Shown in pieces: positions 7,873 to 18,982 of a stretch of 58,460 bases of DNA. Location: contig DASZWD010000027.1 of the NCBI GenBank assembly GCA_035546775.1, forward strand, positions 1 to 58,460, written 5' to 3'. Source of the DNA: Acidimicrobiales bacterium (GTDB lineage Bacteria > Actinomycetota > Acidimicrobiia > Acidimicrobiales > JACCXE01). Position 1 is the first letter of the stretch, and the number at the start of each line of letters is the position of its first letter. The notes beneath the pieces were generated by a model. That model was not told where the DNA came from. It worked only from the letters and a program-made list of their open reading frames with translations, and searched no databases. The translations under genes were made by a program, and so were the position numbers.

Positions 7873-8709
7873 ATGGCACTTCGCAAGCGCAAGCCCACCA
7901 GCCCGGCCCGACGGTTCCAGTCGGTCTCCGATTTCAAGGAGATCACCTCCACGACGCCGGAGAAGTCGCTGCTCGAGCCGTCGCCCAAGAGCGGCGGTCG
8001 CAATAGCTACGGCCGCAAGACGTCGCGTCACCGCGGCGGCGGTCACAAGCAGCAGTACCGCGTCATCGACTTCAAGCGCACCAAGGACGGCATCCCGGCC
8101 AAGGTCGCGACGATCGAATACGACCCCAACCGCAACTGCCGCATCGCCCTGCTGCACTACCGCGACGGCGAGAAGCGCTACATCCTCGCGGCCAAGAACG
8201 TGAACGTCGGCGACATGCTCCAGAGCGGCCAGGGCGCCGAGATCCGTCCGGGTAACGCCCTGCCGATGCGCTTCATCCCGGTCGGTACCGTCATCCACAA
8301 CGTCGAGCTGTATCCCGGCGCCGGCGGCAAGATGGCTCGCTCGGCGGGTTCGTCGGTCCAGCTCGTCGCCAAGGAAGGCAACTTCGCCACGCTGCGCCTG
8401 CCGTCCTCGGAAATGCGCCGCGTGCCGATCGACTGCCGGGCGACGGTGGGCGAAGTCGGCAACAGCGAGTTCGAGCTCATCAAGGTTGGTAAGGCCGGCC
8501 GCAGCCGCTGGCTCGGCAAGCGCCCGCAGACCCGCGGCGTCGCCATGAACCCCGTCGACCACCCGCACGGTGGTGGCGAAGGCAAGACCTCCGGTGGTCG
8601 TCACCCGACCTCACCGTGGGGCAAGCCGGAGGGCCGCACGCGCGCCCGCCGCAAGGATTCCGATTCCATGATCATCCGGCGCCGTCGCGGGCGCGGGGCG
8701 CGGAGGTAA
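7873..8709 (+). CDS. rplB: 50S ribosomal protein L2
   Basis: A 278-residue protein needed for subunit joining and peptidyl-transferase activity. [20 protein letters not shown] near residue 222 contains the highly conserved His of the active-site region. The N-terminus [16 protein letters not shown] is the normal start. The C-terminus is Arg-rich ([12 protein letters not shown]). Confidence 0.99.
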   Translation: MALRKRKPTSPARRFQSVSDFKEITSTTPEKSLLEPSPKSGGRNSYGRKTSRHRGGGHKQQYRVIDFKRTKDGIPAKVATIEYDPNRNCRIALLHYRDGEKRYILAAKNVNVGDMLQSGQGAEIRPGNALPMRFIPVGTVIHNVELYPGAGGKMARSAGSSVQLVAKEGNFATLRLPSSEMRRVPIDCRATVGEVGNSEFELIKVGKAGRSRWLGKRPQTRGVAMNPVDHPHGGGEGKTSGGRHPTSPWGKPEGRTRARRKDSDSMIIRRRRGRGARR

Positions 8710-8715
8710 CCGGTA

Positions 8716-8994
8716 ATGCCACGCAGTCTCAAGAAGGGCCCGTTCGTCGACGGCCATCTGTTGAAGAAGGTCGACGCGTTGAACGCCGCCAACGACAAGA
8801 AGGTCATCAAGACCTGGAGCCGTCGCTCCACGATCATCCCCGACATGGTCGGCCACACCATCGCTGTGCACGACGGGCGCAAGCACGTGCCCGTCTACCT
8901 GACGGAATCGATGGTCGGTCACAAGCTCGGTGAGTTCGCACCCACCCGCACGTTCCGCTACCACGCGGGCCAAGAGCGTCAGGGCCGCCGATGA
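8716..8994 (+). CDS. rpsS: 30S ribosomal protein S19
   Basis: A 92-residue small-subunit head protein that contacts S13 and the A-site finger. [17 protein letters not shown] at the N-terminus and [13 protein letters not shown] near the C-terminus are diagnostic. Its TGA overlaps the ATG of rplV. Confidence 0.99.
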   Translation: MPRSLKKGPFVDGHLLKKVDALNAANDKKVIKTWSRRSTIIPDMVGHTIAVHDGRKHVPVYLTESMVGHKLGEFAPTRTFRYHAGQERQGRR

Positions 8995-9679
8995 CGTTCG
9001 GAGTCAAGACCAACGAACGCGAAGGCGTGCGCGCCGTGCTGCGCAACGCGCCCGGTTCGGCGTCGAAGGTGCGCGTCGTGCTCGACCTCATCCGCGGCCT
9101 CGACGTGCAGTCGGCGCGTGACGTGCTCGAGTTCTGCGAGCGCGACGCGGCCACGACGGTGGGCAAGTTGCTCGACAGCGCCATCGCCAACGCGCAGAAC
9201 AACCACGACCAGAACCCCGAAGAGCTGTTCGTGTCGGCGTGCTTCGCCGACGAGGGCCGCACGGCCAAGCGCTTCAAGCCGCGTGCGCGCGGCCGCGCCG
9301 GCAAGATCTTCAAGCGCTACAGCCACATCACGATCATCGTGAGCCGTCTGCCAGAGGATCGCCTCGCTCGACTCAAGGCCAAGGCTGAATCGGCGCAGGC
9401 CGAGCGCCGCACGCGCCGTGCTGGTGCCAACGCCGAGCGCGGCCGCCGCGCCCGCGTCGCCGCGTCCCAGGCCGCCCAGTCGGGCGCCAGCGAAACCCCC
9501 GACCACGTCGAGCCCCAAGCGGACGCAGTCGATCTGCAAGAACAAGAGACTCCCGTGGTCGAGCCCGAAGCTATTGCCGAAGAGGCCGTAGCCGCGGAAG
9601 CGGCTGAAGAAGTCAGTGCTGGCGAAGAAGTGGCCGAACCTCCGGCCGAAGAGGCCGCTGAAGAAGGAGAGGCCGAGTA

Positions 9680-9680
<1 letters not shown>
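8991..9680 (+). CDS. rplV: 50S ribosomal protein L22 with long acidic C-terminal tail
   Basis: The first 120 residues are a standard L22: [26 protein letters not shown] and the tunnel hairpin [15 protein letters not shown]. From about residue 135 a further 95 residues follow, first Arg/Ala-rich and then almost entirely Ala, Glu, Val and Pro. L22 is usually 110-130 residues, so this copy has nearly doubled in length. The tail is low complexity and probably disordered on the ribosome surface. The frame is continuous and ends one base into rpsC, so the tail is not a frameshift artefact. Confidence 0.97.
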
Positions 9681-10596
<916 letters not shown>

Positions 10597-10597
<1 letters not shown>

Positions 10598-11028
10598 TGT
10601 TGATGCCCCGCAAGGTCAAGCACCGCAAGCAGCAGCGCGGGCGCATGTCGGGTGAAGCCAAGGGCGGCACGTACGTCGCCTTCGGCGAGTTCGGCATCCA
10701 GGCGCTCGAGCCCGGCTGGATCACGGCGCGACAGATCGAAGCCGCCCGTATTGCCATGACCCGTCGCGTCAAGCGCGGCGGCAAGGTGTGGATCCGGGTG
10801 TTCCCCGACAAGCCCGTCACCCAGAAGCCGGCCGAAACCCGCATGGGTTCGGGCAAGGGCAACCCCGAGTTCTGGGTGGCCGTGGTCAAGCCCGGTCGGA
10901 TCCTGTTCGAGCTCGGCGGCGTGGGCGAAGAGCTGTCGCGCTCGGCGCTCGAGCGTGCGATCCAGAAGCTGCCGATCAAGGCCAAGGTCGTGTCCCGCAA
11001 GGTCCAGTCCGAACAGGTGGAGGTCTAG
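10597..11028 (+). CDS. rplP: 50S ribosomal protein L16
   Basis: A 143-residue protein near the A-site tRNA elbow. [17 protein letters not shown] is the classic start, and [19 protein letters not shown] is conserved across bacteria. The ATG overlaps the rpsC stop (TGATG). Confidence 0.99.
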
Positions 11029-11256
11029 ATGTCGAAGGCCCATAACACCGAGCTGCGCGGCCTCGGCGACGCCGAACTCGCCAGCCGCCTACTCGAAGCG
11101 AAGGACAACCTGTTCAAGCTGCGGTTCCAGATGGCCACCGGTCAGCAGGACAACAACGCCTCGATCAGCCAGGCGCGCCGCGAAGTGGCTCGTCTCAACA
11201 CGCTGATTCGTGAGCGGGAAATCGCACTGCACGAAGCTACGGAAGCGACTGCGTAA
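11029..11256 (+). CDS. rpmC: 50S ribosomal protein L29
   Basis: A 75-residue two-helix protein at the tunnel exit beside L23. [20 protein letters not shown] and [12 protein letters not shown] match L29. It directly follows rplP and its stop overlaps the rpsQ start by one base. Confidence 0.98.
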   Translation: MSKAHNTELRGLGDAELASRLLEAKDNLFKLRFQMATGQQDNNASISQARREVARLNTLIREREIALHEATEATA

Positions 11257-11543
11257 TGACAGAGAACACCGCTGAAGAACTGACAGAGAAGCGCGGCAAT
11301 CCGCGCAAGACGCGCGAAGGCATTGTCACGTCGAACGCGATGAACAAGACGGTCGTCGTGTCGGTGACCGAGCGCGTGCGTCACGCCAAGTACTCCAAGA
11401 CCGTGCAGCGCACCAAGAAGCTGTACGCCCACGACGAGACCAACGATCTCAAGCTGGGTGACAAGGTCCGGGTCCAGGAGACGCGCCCGCTGAGCAAGCT
11501 CAAGCGCTGGCGCGTCGTCGAGGTCGTGGAGCGTGCCCGATGA
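11256..11543 (+). CDS. rpsQ: 30S ribosomal protein S17
   Basis: A 95-residue OB-fold protein binding 16S rRNA early in assembly. [20 protein letters not shown] and the basic loop [17 protein letters not shown] are diagnostic. An extra 14-residue acidic N-terminus ([14 protein letters not shown]) precedes the core. Confidence 0.98.
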   Translation: MTENTAEELTEKRGNPRKTREGIVTSNAMNKTVVVSVTERVRHAKYSKTVQRTKKLYAHDETNDLKLGDKVRVQETRPLSKLKRWRVVEVVERAR

Positions 11544-11908
11544 TCCAACAGGAATCGCGTCTGCGGGTCGCCGACAACAGCGGCGCCAAGGAAGTGCTGT
11601 GCATCAAGGTGCTCGGCGGTTCCCGCCGGCGCTACGCCGGCATCGGTGACGTCTTCGTGGCCACGGTCAAAGACGCCATCCCCGGCGCCGCCGTCAAGCG
11701 TGGCGACGTCGTCAAGTGCGTCGTCGTGCGCACCAAGAAGGAGCGTCGCCGTCCGGACGGTTCCTACATCCGTTTCGACGAGAACGCCGCGGTGCTGATC
11801 AACGATCAGCAGCAGCCGCGCGGCACGCGCATCTTCGGCCCGGTCGGCCGTGAACTGCGCGACAAGAAGTTCATGCGCATCGTCTCGCTTGCGCCGGAGG
11901 TTTTGTAG
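11540..11908 (+). CDS. rplN: 50S ribosomal protein L14
   Basis: A 122-residue protein forming an inter-subunit bridge. [18 protein letters not shown] and [14 protein letters not shown] identify it beyond doubt. It overlaps rpsQ by four bases and rplX by one. Confidence 0.99.
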   Translation: MIQQESRLRVADNSGAKEVLCIKVLGGSRRRYAGIGDVFVATVKDAIPGAAVKRGDVVKCVVVRTKKERRRPDGSYIRFDENAAVLINDQQQPRGTRIFGPVGRELRDKKFMRIVSLAPEVL

Positions 11909-12216
11909 TGAAGCTCAAGAAGGGCGACCGCGTCATCGTGCTGTCGGGCAAGGACCGCGGCAAGGACGGCGTGATCATGAAGGTGCTCCCGGGCGCCGAC
12001 AAGGTCATCGTCGAGGGACGCAACGTCGCCAAGAAGCATCAGAAGGCCACCCGCGCCACCATGCAGGGCGGCATCATCGACAAGGACATGCCGCTGCCGG
12101 CGTCCGCTGTCGCGATCATCAGCCCGGCCGACGGCAAGCCGACCCGTGTCGCCTACCGCTTCGACGACCAGGGCAACAAGGTGCGCATCTGCGCCCGGAC
12201 GAAGGTCGACCTATGA
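11908..12216 (+). CDS. rplX: 50S ribosomal protein L24
   Basis: A 102-residue assembly-initiating protein with an N-terminal KOW motif ([18 protein letters not shown]) and the conserved [17 protein letters not shown] start at 11908 overlaps the rplN stop; the end overlaps rplE by four bases. Confidence 0.98.
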   Translation: MKLKKGDRVIVLSGKDRGKDGVIMKVLPGADKVIVEGRNVAKKHQKATRATMQGGIIDKDMPLPASAVAIISPADGKPTRVAYRFDDQGNKVRICARTKVDL

Positions 12217-12782
12217 CGATCACCGCCACCTCACCGCGGCTCAAGGTGAAGTACGAAAACGAGATCCGCGCCCAGCTCAAGGAAACGCTTGGCCTCGGCA
12301 ACATCATGGAAGTCCCGCGCTTCCAGAAGATCGTGATCAACATGGGCGTCGGCAAGGCCACGCAGCAGGCGAGCCTGCTCGAGTCCGCCGTGCGCGACCT
12401 CACGATCATCAGCGGCCAGAAGCCGCTGATCACCAAGGCCAAGAAGTCGATCGCCTCGTTCAAGCTGCGTGAGGGCAACGCCATCGGCTGCATGGTCACG
12501 CTGCGCGGCGACAAGATGTGGGAGTTCTTCGATCGCCTCGTGTCGATCGCCATCCCGCGCATCCGTGACTTCCGCGGCCTGCCTACCAAGGGCTTCGACG
12601 GTCGTGGCAACTACACGTTCGGTGTCACCGAGCAGCTGATCTTTCCCGAGATCGAATACGACAAGGTCGACAACCCCCGGGGCATGGACGTCACCATCGT
12701 GACGACCGCCCGCACCAATGCCGAAGGCCGAGCGCTGCTCGACGCCTTCGGGTTCCCGTTCCGTCGCGCTGAGGGGCAGTAG
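12213..12782 (+). CDS. rplE: 50S ribosomal protein L5
   Basis: A 189-residue 5S rRNA-binding protein of the central protuberance. [30 protein letters not shown] and [15 protein letters not shown] are L5 signatures. ATG 12213 forms the ATGA overlap with rplX. Confidence 0.99.
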   Translation: MTITATSPRLKVKYENEIRAQLKETLGLGNIMEVPRFQKIVINMGVGKATQQASLLESAVRDLTIISGQKPLITKAKKSIASFKLREGNAIGCMVTLRGDKMWEFFDRLVSIAIPRIRDFRGLPTKGFDGRGNYTFGVTEQLIFPEIEYDKVDNPRGMDVTIVTTARTNAEGRALLDAFGFPFRRAEGQ

Positions 12783-12792
12783 GTACGAAGAA

Positions 12793-12978
12793 ATGGCCAA
12801 GAAGGCTCTCATTCAGAAGCAGCAGCGCACCCCGAAGTACAAGGTGCGCGCCTACACCCGGTGCCAGCGGTGCGGCCGGCCGAAGGCGGTCTTCCGCAAG
12901 TTCGGTCTGTGCCGTATCTGCCTGCGCGAGCTCGCCCACGCCGGCGAGCTGCCGGGCGTGACGAAGGCCAGTTGGTAG
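12793..12978 (+). CDS. rpsN: 30S ribosomal protein S14, zinc-binding type Z
   Basis: A 61-residue S14 with two CxxC pairs ([10 protein letters not shown] and [10 protein letters not shown]) that bind one zinc. This short zinc form is the housekeeping S14 of many Gram-positives; a longer zinc-free form, if present, would be elsewhere and typically Zur-controlled. ATG 12793 is preceded by a GAAGAA-type purine stretch. Confidence 0.98.
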   Translation: MAKKALIQKQQRTPKYKVRAYTRCQRCGRPKAVFRKFGLCRICLRELAHAGELPGVTKASW

Positions 12979-12993
12979 GGGAGAGGAGAACAC

Positions 12994-13398
12994 ATGCCTG
13001 TTTCTGATCCCATCGCCGACATGCTCACCCGTCTGCGCAACGCCAACGTGGCGATGCACGACAAGGTGACGATGCCGTCGTCCAAGCTCAAAGAAGCGCT
13101 CGCCAAGATCCTGGTGCAGGAGGGTTACATCGCCGGCTTCGCCGTCAGCGACAACACCAAGGGTCCGGGCAAGCTGCTCGAGATCGAGCTCAAGTACTCC
13201 GCCGACCGCGCCCGCACCATCAGTGGGATCAAGCGCGTGAGCAAGCCCGGCCTGCGCGTCTACAGCGCCGCCGACCGGCTGCCGCGCGTCCTTGGCGGTC
13301 TCGGCGTTGCTGTCCTGTCCACCTCGCAGGGACTCATGACCGACAAGGAGGCGCGCAAGCGTCACGTCGGTGGCGAAGTCCTCTGCTTCGTCTGGTAA
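12994..13398 (+). CDS. rpsH: 30S ribosomal protein S8
   Basis: A 134-residue protein binding helix 21 of 16S r[15 protein letters not shown] at the N-terminus and [20 protein letters not shown] at the C-terminus are diagnostic. GGGGAGAGGAG upstream is a good ribosome binding site. Confidence 0.99.
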   Translation: MPVSDPIADMLTRLRNANVAMHDKVTMPSSKLKEALAKILVQEGYIAGFAVSDNTKGPGKLLEIELKYSADRARTISGIKRVSKPGLRVYSAADRLPRVLGGLGVAVLSTSQGLMTDKEARKRHVGGEVLCFVW

Positions 13399-13403
13399 CG
13401 GCC

Positions 13404-13943
13404 ATGTCTCGAATCGGTAAGAACCCCATTCCGGTGCCTTCGGGCGTGGAGGTGTCGATCGTCGATCGCCACATCACCGTCAAGGGCACCCAAGGCACGC
13501 TCGAGCGCGACATTCCGGGCGACATTCAGGTCGCTCAGGAAGAAGCGACGCTCGTCGTGACGCGTCCGAACGACGAGCGGCAGAACCGCGCCCTGCACGG
13601 TCTGACCCGTTCGCTGGTCAACAACATGGTCCTCGGTGTGAGCGCCGGGTTCTCCAAGGAGCTCGACATCGTCGGCGTCGGTTACCGAGCCACGGCGCAG
13701 GGCCCGACGAAGCTCGAGCTGGCCCTCGGTTTCTCGCACCCCGTGCACGTCGACGCTCCGGCCGGCATCACCTTCGAAGTGCCCACCCCGACCAAGATCG
13801 TGGTCAAGGGCATCGACAAGGAACTCGTTGGCCAGGTCGCCGCCAACATCCGCAAGATTCGCAAGCCCGAGCCCTACAAGGGCAAGGGCGTGCGCTACAC
13901 GAACGAAGTCGTCCGCCGCAAGGCCGGCAAGGCCGCGAAGTAG
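13404..13943 (+). CDS. rplF: 50S ribosomal protein L6
   Basis: A 179-residue protein with two copies of the L6 fold, located near the factor-binding site. [16 protein letters not shown] starts it and [19 protein letters not shown] is the conserved C-terminal signature. Confidence 0.99.
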   Translation: MSRIGKNPIPVPSGVEVSIVDRHITVKGTQGTLERDIPGDIQVAQEEATLVVTRPNDERQNRALHGLTRSLVNNMVLGVSAGFSKELDIVGVGYRATAQGPTKLELALGFSHPVHVDAPAGITFEVPTPTKIVVKGIDKELVGQVAANIRKIRKPEPYKGKGVRYTNEVVRRKAGKAAK

Positions 13944-13951
13944 GTATCTGA

Positions 13952-14311
13952 GTGTCTACGTCTCACAAGCTCGAATCGCGTCGCCGCCGCCACAACCGTG
14001 TGCGCAAGCGCGTCACCGGCACCGCGGCGCGTCCGCGCCTGGCGGTGTTCCGCTCGGCCAAGCACATCAGCGCCCAGGTCATCGACGACGTCGCCGGCAA
14101 GACGCTCGCGGCGGCGTCGACCACCGAGAAGTCGCTGCGTTCCTCGACCGGCGGCAACAAGTCGGCGGCCGAAACCGTGGGCCGACTGATCGGCGAGCGG
14201 GCCAAGGCGGCGGGCGTCACGTCCGTCGTGTTCGACCGCGGCGGGTTCCTCTATCACGGCCGTGTGGCCGCACTGGCTGACGCGGCGCGTGCCGCCGGAC
14301 TGGAGTTCTAA
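13952..14311 (+). CDS. rplR: 50S ribosomal protein L18
   Basis: A 119-residue 5S rRNA-binding partner of L5. [18 protein letters not shown] and [20 protein letters not shown] are diagnostic. The start is GTG 13952; rpsE follows with no gap. Confidence 0.98.
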   Translation: MSTSHKLESRRRRHNRVRKRVTGTAARPRLAVFRSAKHISAQVIDDVAGKTLAAASTTEKSLRSSTGGNKSAAETVGRLIGERAKAAGVTSVVFDRGGFLYHGRVAALADAARAAGLEF

Positions 14312-14860
14312 GTGGCTGAGTCCCAATACGAAGAGCGTTCGATCGGGCGTCCGCGCCGCGTGTCGAAGGTCGTCAAGGGCGGCCGCCGCTTCTCCTTCGG
14401 TGCCCTGATGGTCGTCGGCGACGGCAACGGCAAGGTCGGCCTCGGCTACGGCAAGGCCGAAGAAGTCGGTCTCGCCATGCAGAAGGCCGTCGAGGAAGCC
14501 AAGCGCAACATGTTCACCGTGCCCCTCGCCGGCTCGACGATCATCCACACGATCATCGGTGAAGCCGGCGCCGGCCGCGTGCTGCTCAAGCCCGCGGCCC
14601 CCGGTACCGGCGTGATCGCCGGTGGTGCGGCGCGCGCCATCCTCGAAGTCGCGGGCATCCACGACGTGCTGGCCAAGTCGCTCGGTTCGACCAACGCGCT
14701 GAACGTCGCCCACGCCACCATCGCCGGCCTCAAGGGCCAGAACTCGCCCGACGACGTGGCCGCCAAGCGCGGCAAGGCGGCCGACGAGGTCACGCCGGTC
14801 GGCATCTATCGCGCCTACCGCGAGACCAAGCAGGCCAAGGCAAAGGTCGGTGAGGAGTAA
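14312..14860 (+). CDS. rpsE: 30S ribosomal protein S5
   Basis: A 182-residue protein affecting decoding accuracy. The S5 RNA-binding domain [20 protein letters not shown] begins near residue 25, and the C-terminal domain has [22 protein letters not shown] start at 14312 abuts the rplR stop. Confidence 0.99.
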   Translation: MAESQYEERSIGRPRRVSKVVKGGRRFSFGALMVVGDGNGKVGLGYGKAEEVGLAMQKAVEEAKRNMFTVPLAGSTIIHTIIGEAGAGRVLLKPAAPGTGVIAGGAARAILEVAGIHDVLAKSLGSTNALNVAHATIAGLKGQNSPDDVAAKRGKAADEVTPVGIYRAYRETKQAKAKVGEE

Positions 14861-15042
14861 TGGCGAACCTCGTCATCACGCAGGTCAAGTCCGCGATCGG
14901 CACCAAGCCCAAGCACCGCGGCAACCTCCGCGCGCTCGGTCTCGGCCGCATCGGCAAGACCAACACGCTGCCCGACACCCCGGTCGTGCGCGGCATGATC
15001 GCTCGGGTTCCGCACCTGATTGAAGTGAAAGAAGAGTCATGA
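14860..15042 (+). CDS. rpmD: 50S ribosomal protein L30
   Basis: A 60-residue protein; [20 protein letters not shown] and [17 protein letters not shown] are typical. It overlaps rpsE by one base and rplO by four. L30 is missing in several bacterial phyla, so its presence is mildly informative. Confidence 0.97.
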   Translation: MANLVITQVKSAIGTKPKHRGNLRALGLGRIGKTNTLPDTPVVRGMIARVPHLIEVKEES

Positions 15043-15530
15043 AGCTCCACGATCTCAAGCCGGCCCCCGGGTCCAACCGCCCGAAGCGGCGCGTCGGGCG
15101 CGGCATTGCGGGCAAAGGCGGCAAGACCGCCGGTCGCGGTACCAAGGGCCAGAAGGCGCGCAACACCGTCCACCTCGGCTTCGAGGGCGGCCAGCTGCCG
15201 CTGGCGCAGCGCCTGCCGAAGCTCCGGGGCTTCAACAACCCGTTCCGGGTGGAGTACAACGTCGTCAACCTCGACACCCTCGCCGGGATGGACACGTCCG
15301 AGGTGACGCCCGAGACGCTGCGTGAGCGCGGCCTGGTGCACAAGCACGGCCTGGTGAAGGTGCTCGGCCGTGGTGACCTGGGCGGCAAGGCGGTCCAGGT
15401 CAAGGCCCACGCGTTCTCCAAGACGGCTGAAGCGGCGATCACCGCCGCGGGCGGTAGCGTCGAGCGTCTCCCGATGCCCTTCGGCAACGGGCGCCCGCCC
15501 GTGCAGGGCAACCAGTTCGCCAACCGCTAA
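15039..15530 (+). CDS. rplO: 50S ribosomal protein L15
   Basis: A 163-residue protein. [20 protein letters not shown] at the start and [18 protein letters not shown] in the middle are diagnostic. The usual Gly/Lys-rich extended N-terminal segment is present. Confidence 0.99.
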   Translation: MKLHDLKPAPGSNRPKRRVGRGIAGKGGKTAGRGTKGQKARNTVHLGFEGGQLPLAQRLPKLRGFNNPFRVEYNVVNLDTLAGMDTSEVTPETLRERGLVHKHGLVKVLGRGDLGGKAVQVKAHAFSKTAEAAITAAGGSVERLPMPFGNGRPPVQGNQFANR

Positions 15531-15553
15531 AGCAGAAGGACTAGGACCGAAAC

Positions 15554-16846
15554 GTGAAGTTTCTCAACATGTTCCGGGTCGCCGACCTGCGGAACAAGAT
15601 CATCTTCACGCTGTTCATCATCGTCCTGTACCGCATCGGCTCGCACGTGCCGGTACCGGGGATCTCCTTCGAGAAGGTCCAGCTGCTGAAGGACCAGGCG
15701 AGCAAGTCGGGCGTGCTCGGCTTCCTCAACCTGTTCTCCGGTGGTGCGCTGACGCGCTTTGCCGTGTTCGGCCTCGGCGTCATGCCGTACATCACCAGCT
15801 CGATCATCATCAACCTCCTCGAGGTTGTGATCCCGAAGCTGGCGGAGTGGCGTGACCAGGGTGCCGTCGGTCAGCGCAAGATCACCCAGACGACGCGCTA
15901 CCTCACCGTCGCGCTCGCCATCATGCAGTCGACCGGTCTGGCGTTCGTGTTCCACAACGGCGGCCGTGGCTTCCTCACCAACAACTCGTCGAACCTCGAC
16001 CTGATCCCGCACTTCAATGCCTGGCTCGTGCTCCTCATCGTGCTCACGATGACGGCCGGCACGGCCTGCGTCATGTGGCTGGCCGAAGTCATCACCCAGC
16101 GCGGCATCGGCCAGGGCATGTCGATCCTGATTTTCGCCAACGTGGTGTCGGGCCTGCCCTCGGGCGGCGCGGCGATCCGGGCCGAAGGCGGCAACGTCAA
16201 GTTCACCATCGTCATCCTGTTGACCCTGGCGCTGCTGGTGGCGATCGTCGCCGTCGAGCAGGGTCAGCGCCGCATCCCGGTGCAGTTCGCCAAGCGCATC
16301 GTGGGCCGGCGCATGTACGGCGGCCAGTCGACCTACATCCCGCTCAAGGTCAACCAGGCGGGCGTCATCCCGATCATCTTCGCCAGCTCGGTGCTGTACT
16401 TCCCGGTGCTGCTGTCGAACGTCGTGCCGTGGGTGGGCGTGCGTTCGTGGATCAACAACCACCTGGCGACGCCGACCGACGGGTTCTACATCGCCTTGTA
16501 CGGCCTGATGATCGTGGGCTTCACGTACTTCTACACGTCGATCGCCTTCAACCCCGAGCAGCAGGCCGACATCATCCGGAAGCAGGGCGGCTACATTCCG
16601 GGCATCCGACCGGGGCCGCCGACCGTCCGTCACCTGCAGGGGATCCTCACTCGCATCACGCTGCCGGGCGCCCTGTTCCTCGCCTTCATTGCGCTCCTGC
16701 CGTCGCTGTTCCTGTCCTTCTGGGGTCTGACCCAGTACCCGTTCGCTGGCACCACGCTGCTCATCGCGGTGGGTGTCGCGCTCGAGACGATGAAGCAGAT
16801 CGACAGTCAGCTGACGATGCGCAACTACGAAGGTTTCCTGAAGTAA
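15554..16846 (+). CDS. secY: Protein translocase subunit SecY
   Basis: A 430-residue channel subunit of the Sec translocon with ten predicted membrane helices. The first includes KIIFTLFIIVLYRIGSHVPV and the plug region GGALTRFAVFGLGVMPYI follows. The cytoplasmic loop FNPEQQADIIRKQGGYIPG and the end LTMRNYEGFLK are also standard. Start GTG 15554 is preceded by an AAGGA-type site at 15536-15540. It sits in the usual position after rplO and before adk. Confidence 0.98.
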   Translation: MKFLNMFRVADLRNKIIFTLFIIVLYRIGSHVPVPGISFEKVQLLKDQASKSGVLGFLNLFSGGALTRFAVFGLGVMPYITSSIIINLLEVVIPKLAEWRDQGAVGQRKITQTTRYLTVALAIMQSTGLAFVFHNGGRGFLTNNSSNLDLIPHFNAWLVLLIVLTMTAGTACVMWLAEVITQRGIGQGMSILIFANVVSGLPSGGAAIRAEGGNVKFTIVILLTLALLVAIVAVEQGQRRIPVQFAKRIVGRRMYGGQSTYIPLKVNQAGVIPIIFASSVLYFPVLLSNVVPWVGVRSWINNHLATPTDGFYIALYGLMIVGFTYFYTSIAFNPEQQADIIRKQGGYIPGIRPGPPTVRHLQGILTRITLPGALFLAFIALLPSLFLSFWGLTQYPFAGTTLLIAVGVALETMKQIDSQLTMRNYEGFLK

Positions 16847-16850
16847 TCCG

Positions 16851-17525
16851 ATGATTCCCGGCATTCGCCTCGTGCTGCTGGGCAAACAAGGTGCGGGCAA
16901 AGGCACGCAGTGCGTGCGCTTGGCTCGTCACTATGTTGTGTCCCACGTGTCGACGGGAGACATCTTCCGCGCGGCCGTGCGATCCGAGAGCGAGCTGGGC
17001 AAGAGGGTCAAGGGCTACCTCGACGCCGGCGAACTGGTGCCCGACGAAGTGACCCTCGCCATCGTCGGCGAACGCCTCAACCACCCCGACACCCGCTCGC
17101 GCGGCTTCATCCTCGACGGCTTCCCCCGCTCGGTCAATCAGGCAAAGCTGCTCGACGAGCTGCTCGATCCGGTGGTGATGGACATGGTCATCGACCTGCA
17201 CATCCCGACCGAAGAGGCGCTCCAGCGGCTCAACGGCCGGCGCGTGTGCTCGACGTGCGGGGCGATCTACCACGTGTCGCGCCCGCCCAAGTACGACTGG
17301 ACGTGCGACAACTGCGGCGGCGAGGTCGTGCAGCGCGACGACGACACCGACGACGCCATCCGCCGCCGGCTCCAGCTGTACGAAGACGAAACGGCGCCTT
17401 TGATCGACTACTACTTCGAACGCGGCATGCTGGTGACCGTGGATGGCCTGGGATCGACCGACGAAGTCGCCGATAGGTTGACGGAAGCGATCGACCGTCA
17501 TCGCGGGCGAGGGATGAATGCGTAG
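16851..17525 (+). CDS. adk: Adenylate kinase, zinc-binding LID
   Basis: A 224-residue enzyme converting ATP plus AMP to two ADP. The P-loop is GKQGAGKGTQ, STGDIFR and LDGFPRS bind AMP, and the LID domain has two Cys pairs (VCSTCG and WTCDNCG), showing the structural-zinc form. ATG 16851 follows the secY stop by four bases. The C-terminus overlaps map by eight bases. Confidence 0.98.
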   Translation: MIPGIRLVLLGKQGAGKGTQCVRLARHYVVSHVSTGDIFRAAVRSESELGKRVKGYLDAGELVPDEVTLAIVGERLNHPDTRSRGFILDGFPRSVNQAKLLDELLDPVVMDMVIDLHIPTEEALQRLNGRRVCSTCGAIYHVSRPPKYDWTCDNCGGEVVQRDDDTDDAIRRRLQLYEDETAPLIDYYFERGMLVTVDGLGSTDEVADRLTEAIDRHRGRGMNA

Positions 17526-18261
17526 GACCAAAGACGAGCTGGCCAAGATGCGCAAGGCCGGCCGCGTCGTCGCCGAGATGCACGAGAAGACGCGGGCGGC
17601 GATCCGTCCGGGCATCACCACCATGGAGCTCGACCGCATCGCCCGTGACGTGATCGAGCGGCGCGGCGCCCGCTCGAACTTTCTCAACTACCACGGGTTC
17701 CCGGCGGTGATCTGCACGTCGCCCAACGACATGATCGTGCACGGCATCCCGTCCGAGGACGTCGTGCTGCACGAGGGCGACATCATCTCGATCGACTGCG
17801 GGGCGATCATCGAGGGCTACCACGGCGACGCCGCCTACACCGCGCCCGTCGGCGACATCAGCCCCGAGGCGCGCAAGCTCATCGAGGTCACCGAGGCGTC
17901 GCTGGCGGCCGGCATTGCCCAGATGCTCGACGGCAACCGTCTCACCGACATCAGCCACGCGGTGCAGACCGTCGCCGAAGCCGGCGGTTACTCCGTCGTG
18001 CGCGAGTACGTCGGCCACGCCATCGGCACGGCCATGCACGAAGAGCCGCAGGTGCCGAACTACGGACCTCCGGGCAAGGGCCCCAAGCTCCGGTCCGGCA
18101 TGGTCTTTGCCATCGAGCCGATGGTGAACATGGGCGGTCCCGAGACGTTCCTGCTCGAGGACGGTTGGTCCGTCGTGACCGCCGACGGTTCCCTGTCGGT
18201 CCACGTCGAGCACACCATCGCCATCACCGACAACGGCCCCGAGATCTACACCGTCCCCTAG
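17518..18261 (+). CDS. map: Type I methionine aminopeptidase
   Basis: A 247-residue metalloprotease that removes the initiator Met. Metal ligands are visible in IDCGAIIEGYHGDAA (two Asp, although spaced by an insert-free family loop), GHAIGTAMHEEP (His), VFAIEPM (Glu) and VEHTIAIT (Glu). FLNYHGFPAVICTSPNDMIV contains the substrate-pocket His. Starts within the end of adk and ends the secY-adk-map group; an inverted repeat follows. Confidence 0.97.
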   Translation: MRRTKDELAKMRKAGRVVAEMHEKTRAAIRPGITTMELDRIARDVIERRGARSNFLNYHGFPAVICTSPNDMIVHGIPSEDVVLHEGDIISIDCGAIIEGYHGDAAYTAPVGDISPEARKLIEVTEASLAAGIAQMLDGNRLTDISHAVQTVAEAGGYSVVREYVGHAIGTAMHEEPQVPNYGPPGKGPKLRSGMVFAIEPMVNMGGPETFLLEDGWSVVTADGSLSVHVEHTIAITDNGPEIYTVP

Positions 18262-18277
18262 CGGTCCACGTCGCCGG

Positions 18278-18330
18278 CGTGCGCCCTTGAGGGCGTGATC
18301 CGGCGGAGTTCACCCCCTCAAAGGCGCACG
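18278..18330. terminator. Inverted repeat between convergent genes, possible bidirectional terminator
   Basis: Arms of 16 bases (18278-18293 and 18315-18330) with one mismatch and a 21-base loop, placed between map (+) and the scramblase-like gene (-), which converge here. There is no T-run, so intrinsic termination is uncertain. A partial direct repeat (GATCCGG-N-GG-N-GTTC at 18297-18310 and 18331-18345) overlaps it. Confidence 0.4.
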
Positions 18331-18379
18331 ATCCGGTGGCGTTCGAGTTCGCGAACGTGCGGCGCCAGCCACGCCGGGT

Positions 18380-18970
18380 TCATTTGTCGTCTTGTTTAAG
18401 TGCAGTGTCGACGCACAGGGCCGCGGCGAGCACGAGGCTGCGCAGGGGTTCTTCGAGCGGCGCGGGGATCTCGACGAAGTAGTTGTCCGCGGTCGTGAAC
18501 GCTTCCTTCAGTACGCCGGCCCACTTCTTGGTGACGCGGGCCACCTCGCGGCCGCTGTCGTCCTGGATGTTGAAGTTCCACGCCCGCCAGTTCTCGGCGT
18601 TGATCGACCCGACGGTGCGCCCACCGGCCTCGAGGCTGAAGTGGATCTTGCCGATCACGTTCTCCTGGTTGATGTTGCCGATGGCGTTGCCCTTGCCGTC
18701 GGTCACCGCGATCTTCGACTTGAGCAGCTTGGCGCCACGCTCGAGGCGCAGCACCACGTTGCCATCGCCGTCCGCGATCTCGAGCTTGATGCTGAGGAAC
18801 TGATCGACGTTGGTGAGGGCGCGCAGCAGCTTGCGCCCCTTGCCTTGGCCGACTTGCCGCACGGTGCCGATGCGGTTGCCGTTCTCGTCGCAGATGGCGT
18901 ACTCGTTGGTCAGCTCGATGAGCTTGGCCTTTTGGTTGACGACGAGCGTGGTCGAATCAAAGAGACCCAT
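18380..18970 (-). CDS. Phospholipid scramblase / LURP-one-like family protein
   Basis: A 196-residue protein of the tubby-like beta-barrel fold: repeated short strands such as VVNQKAKLIELTNEYAICDE, ENGNRIGTVRQVG and IAVTDGKGNAIGNI, and a final hydrophobic helix near residues 178-192 (SLVLAAALCVDTAL). Bacterial members have no established function; lipid scrambling is shown only for some eukaryotic relatives. ATG 18970 lies only 12 bases from the divergent tlyA start. It is inserted between map and infA, where many actinobacteria have no such gene. Confidence 0.75.
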   Translation of the reverse strand: MGLFDSTTLVVNQKAKLIELTNEYAICDENGNRIGTVRQVGQGKGRKLLRALTNVDQFLSIKLEIADGDGNVVLRLERGAKLLKSKIAVTDGKGNAIGNINQENVIGKIHFSLEAGGRTVGSINAENWRAWNFNIQDDSGREVARVTKKWAGVLKEAFTTADNYFVEIPAPLEEPLRSLVLAAALCVDTALKQDDK

Positions 18971-18982
18971 AATGCGAACAGG

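Noticed and set aside
18392-18982. In-frame upstream extension of tlyA
   Set aside because: It is antisense to the scramblase-like gene; the S4 domain begins at ATG 18983, the normal TlyA start.
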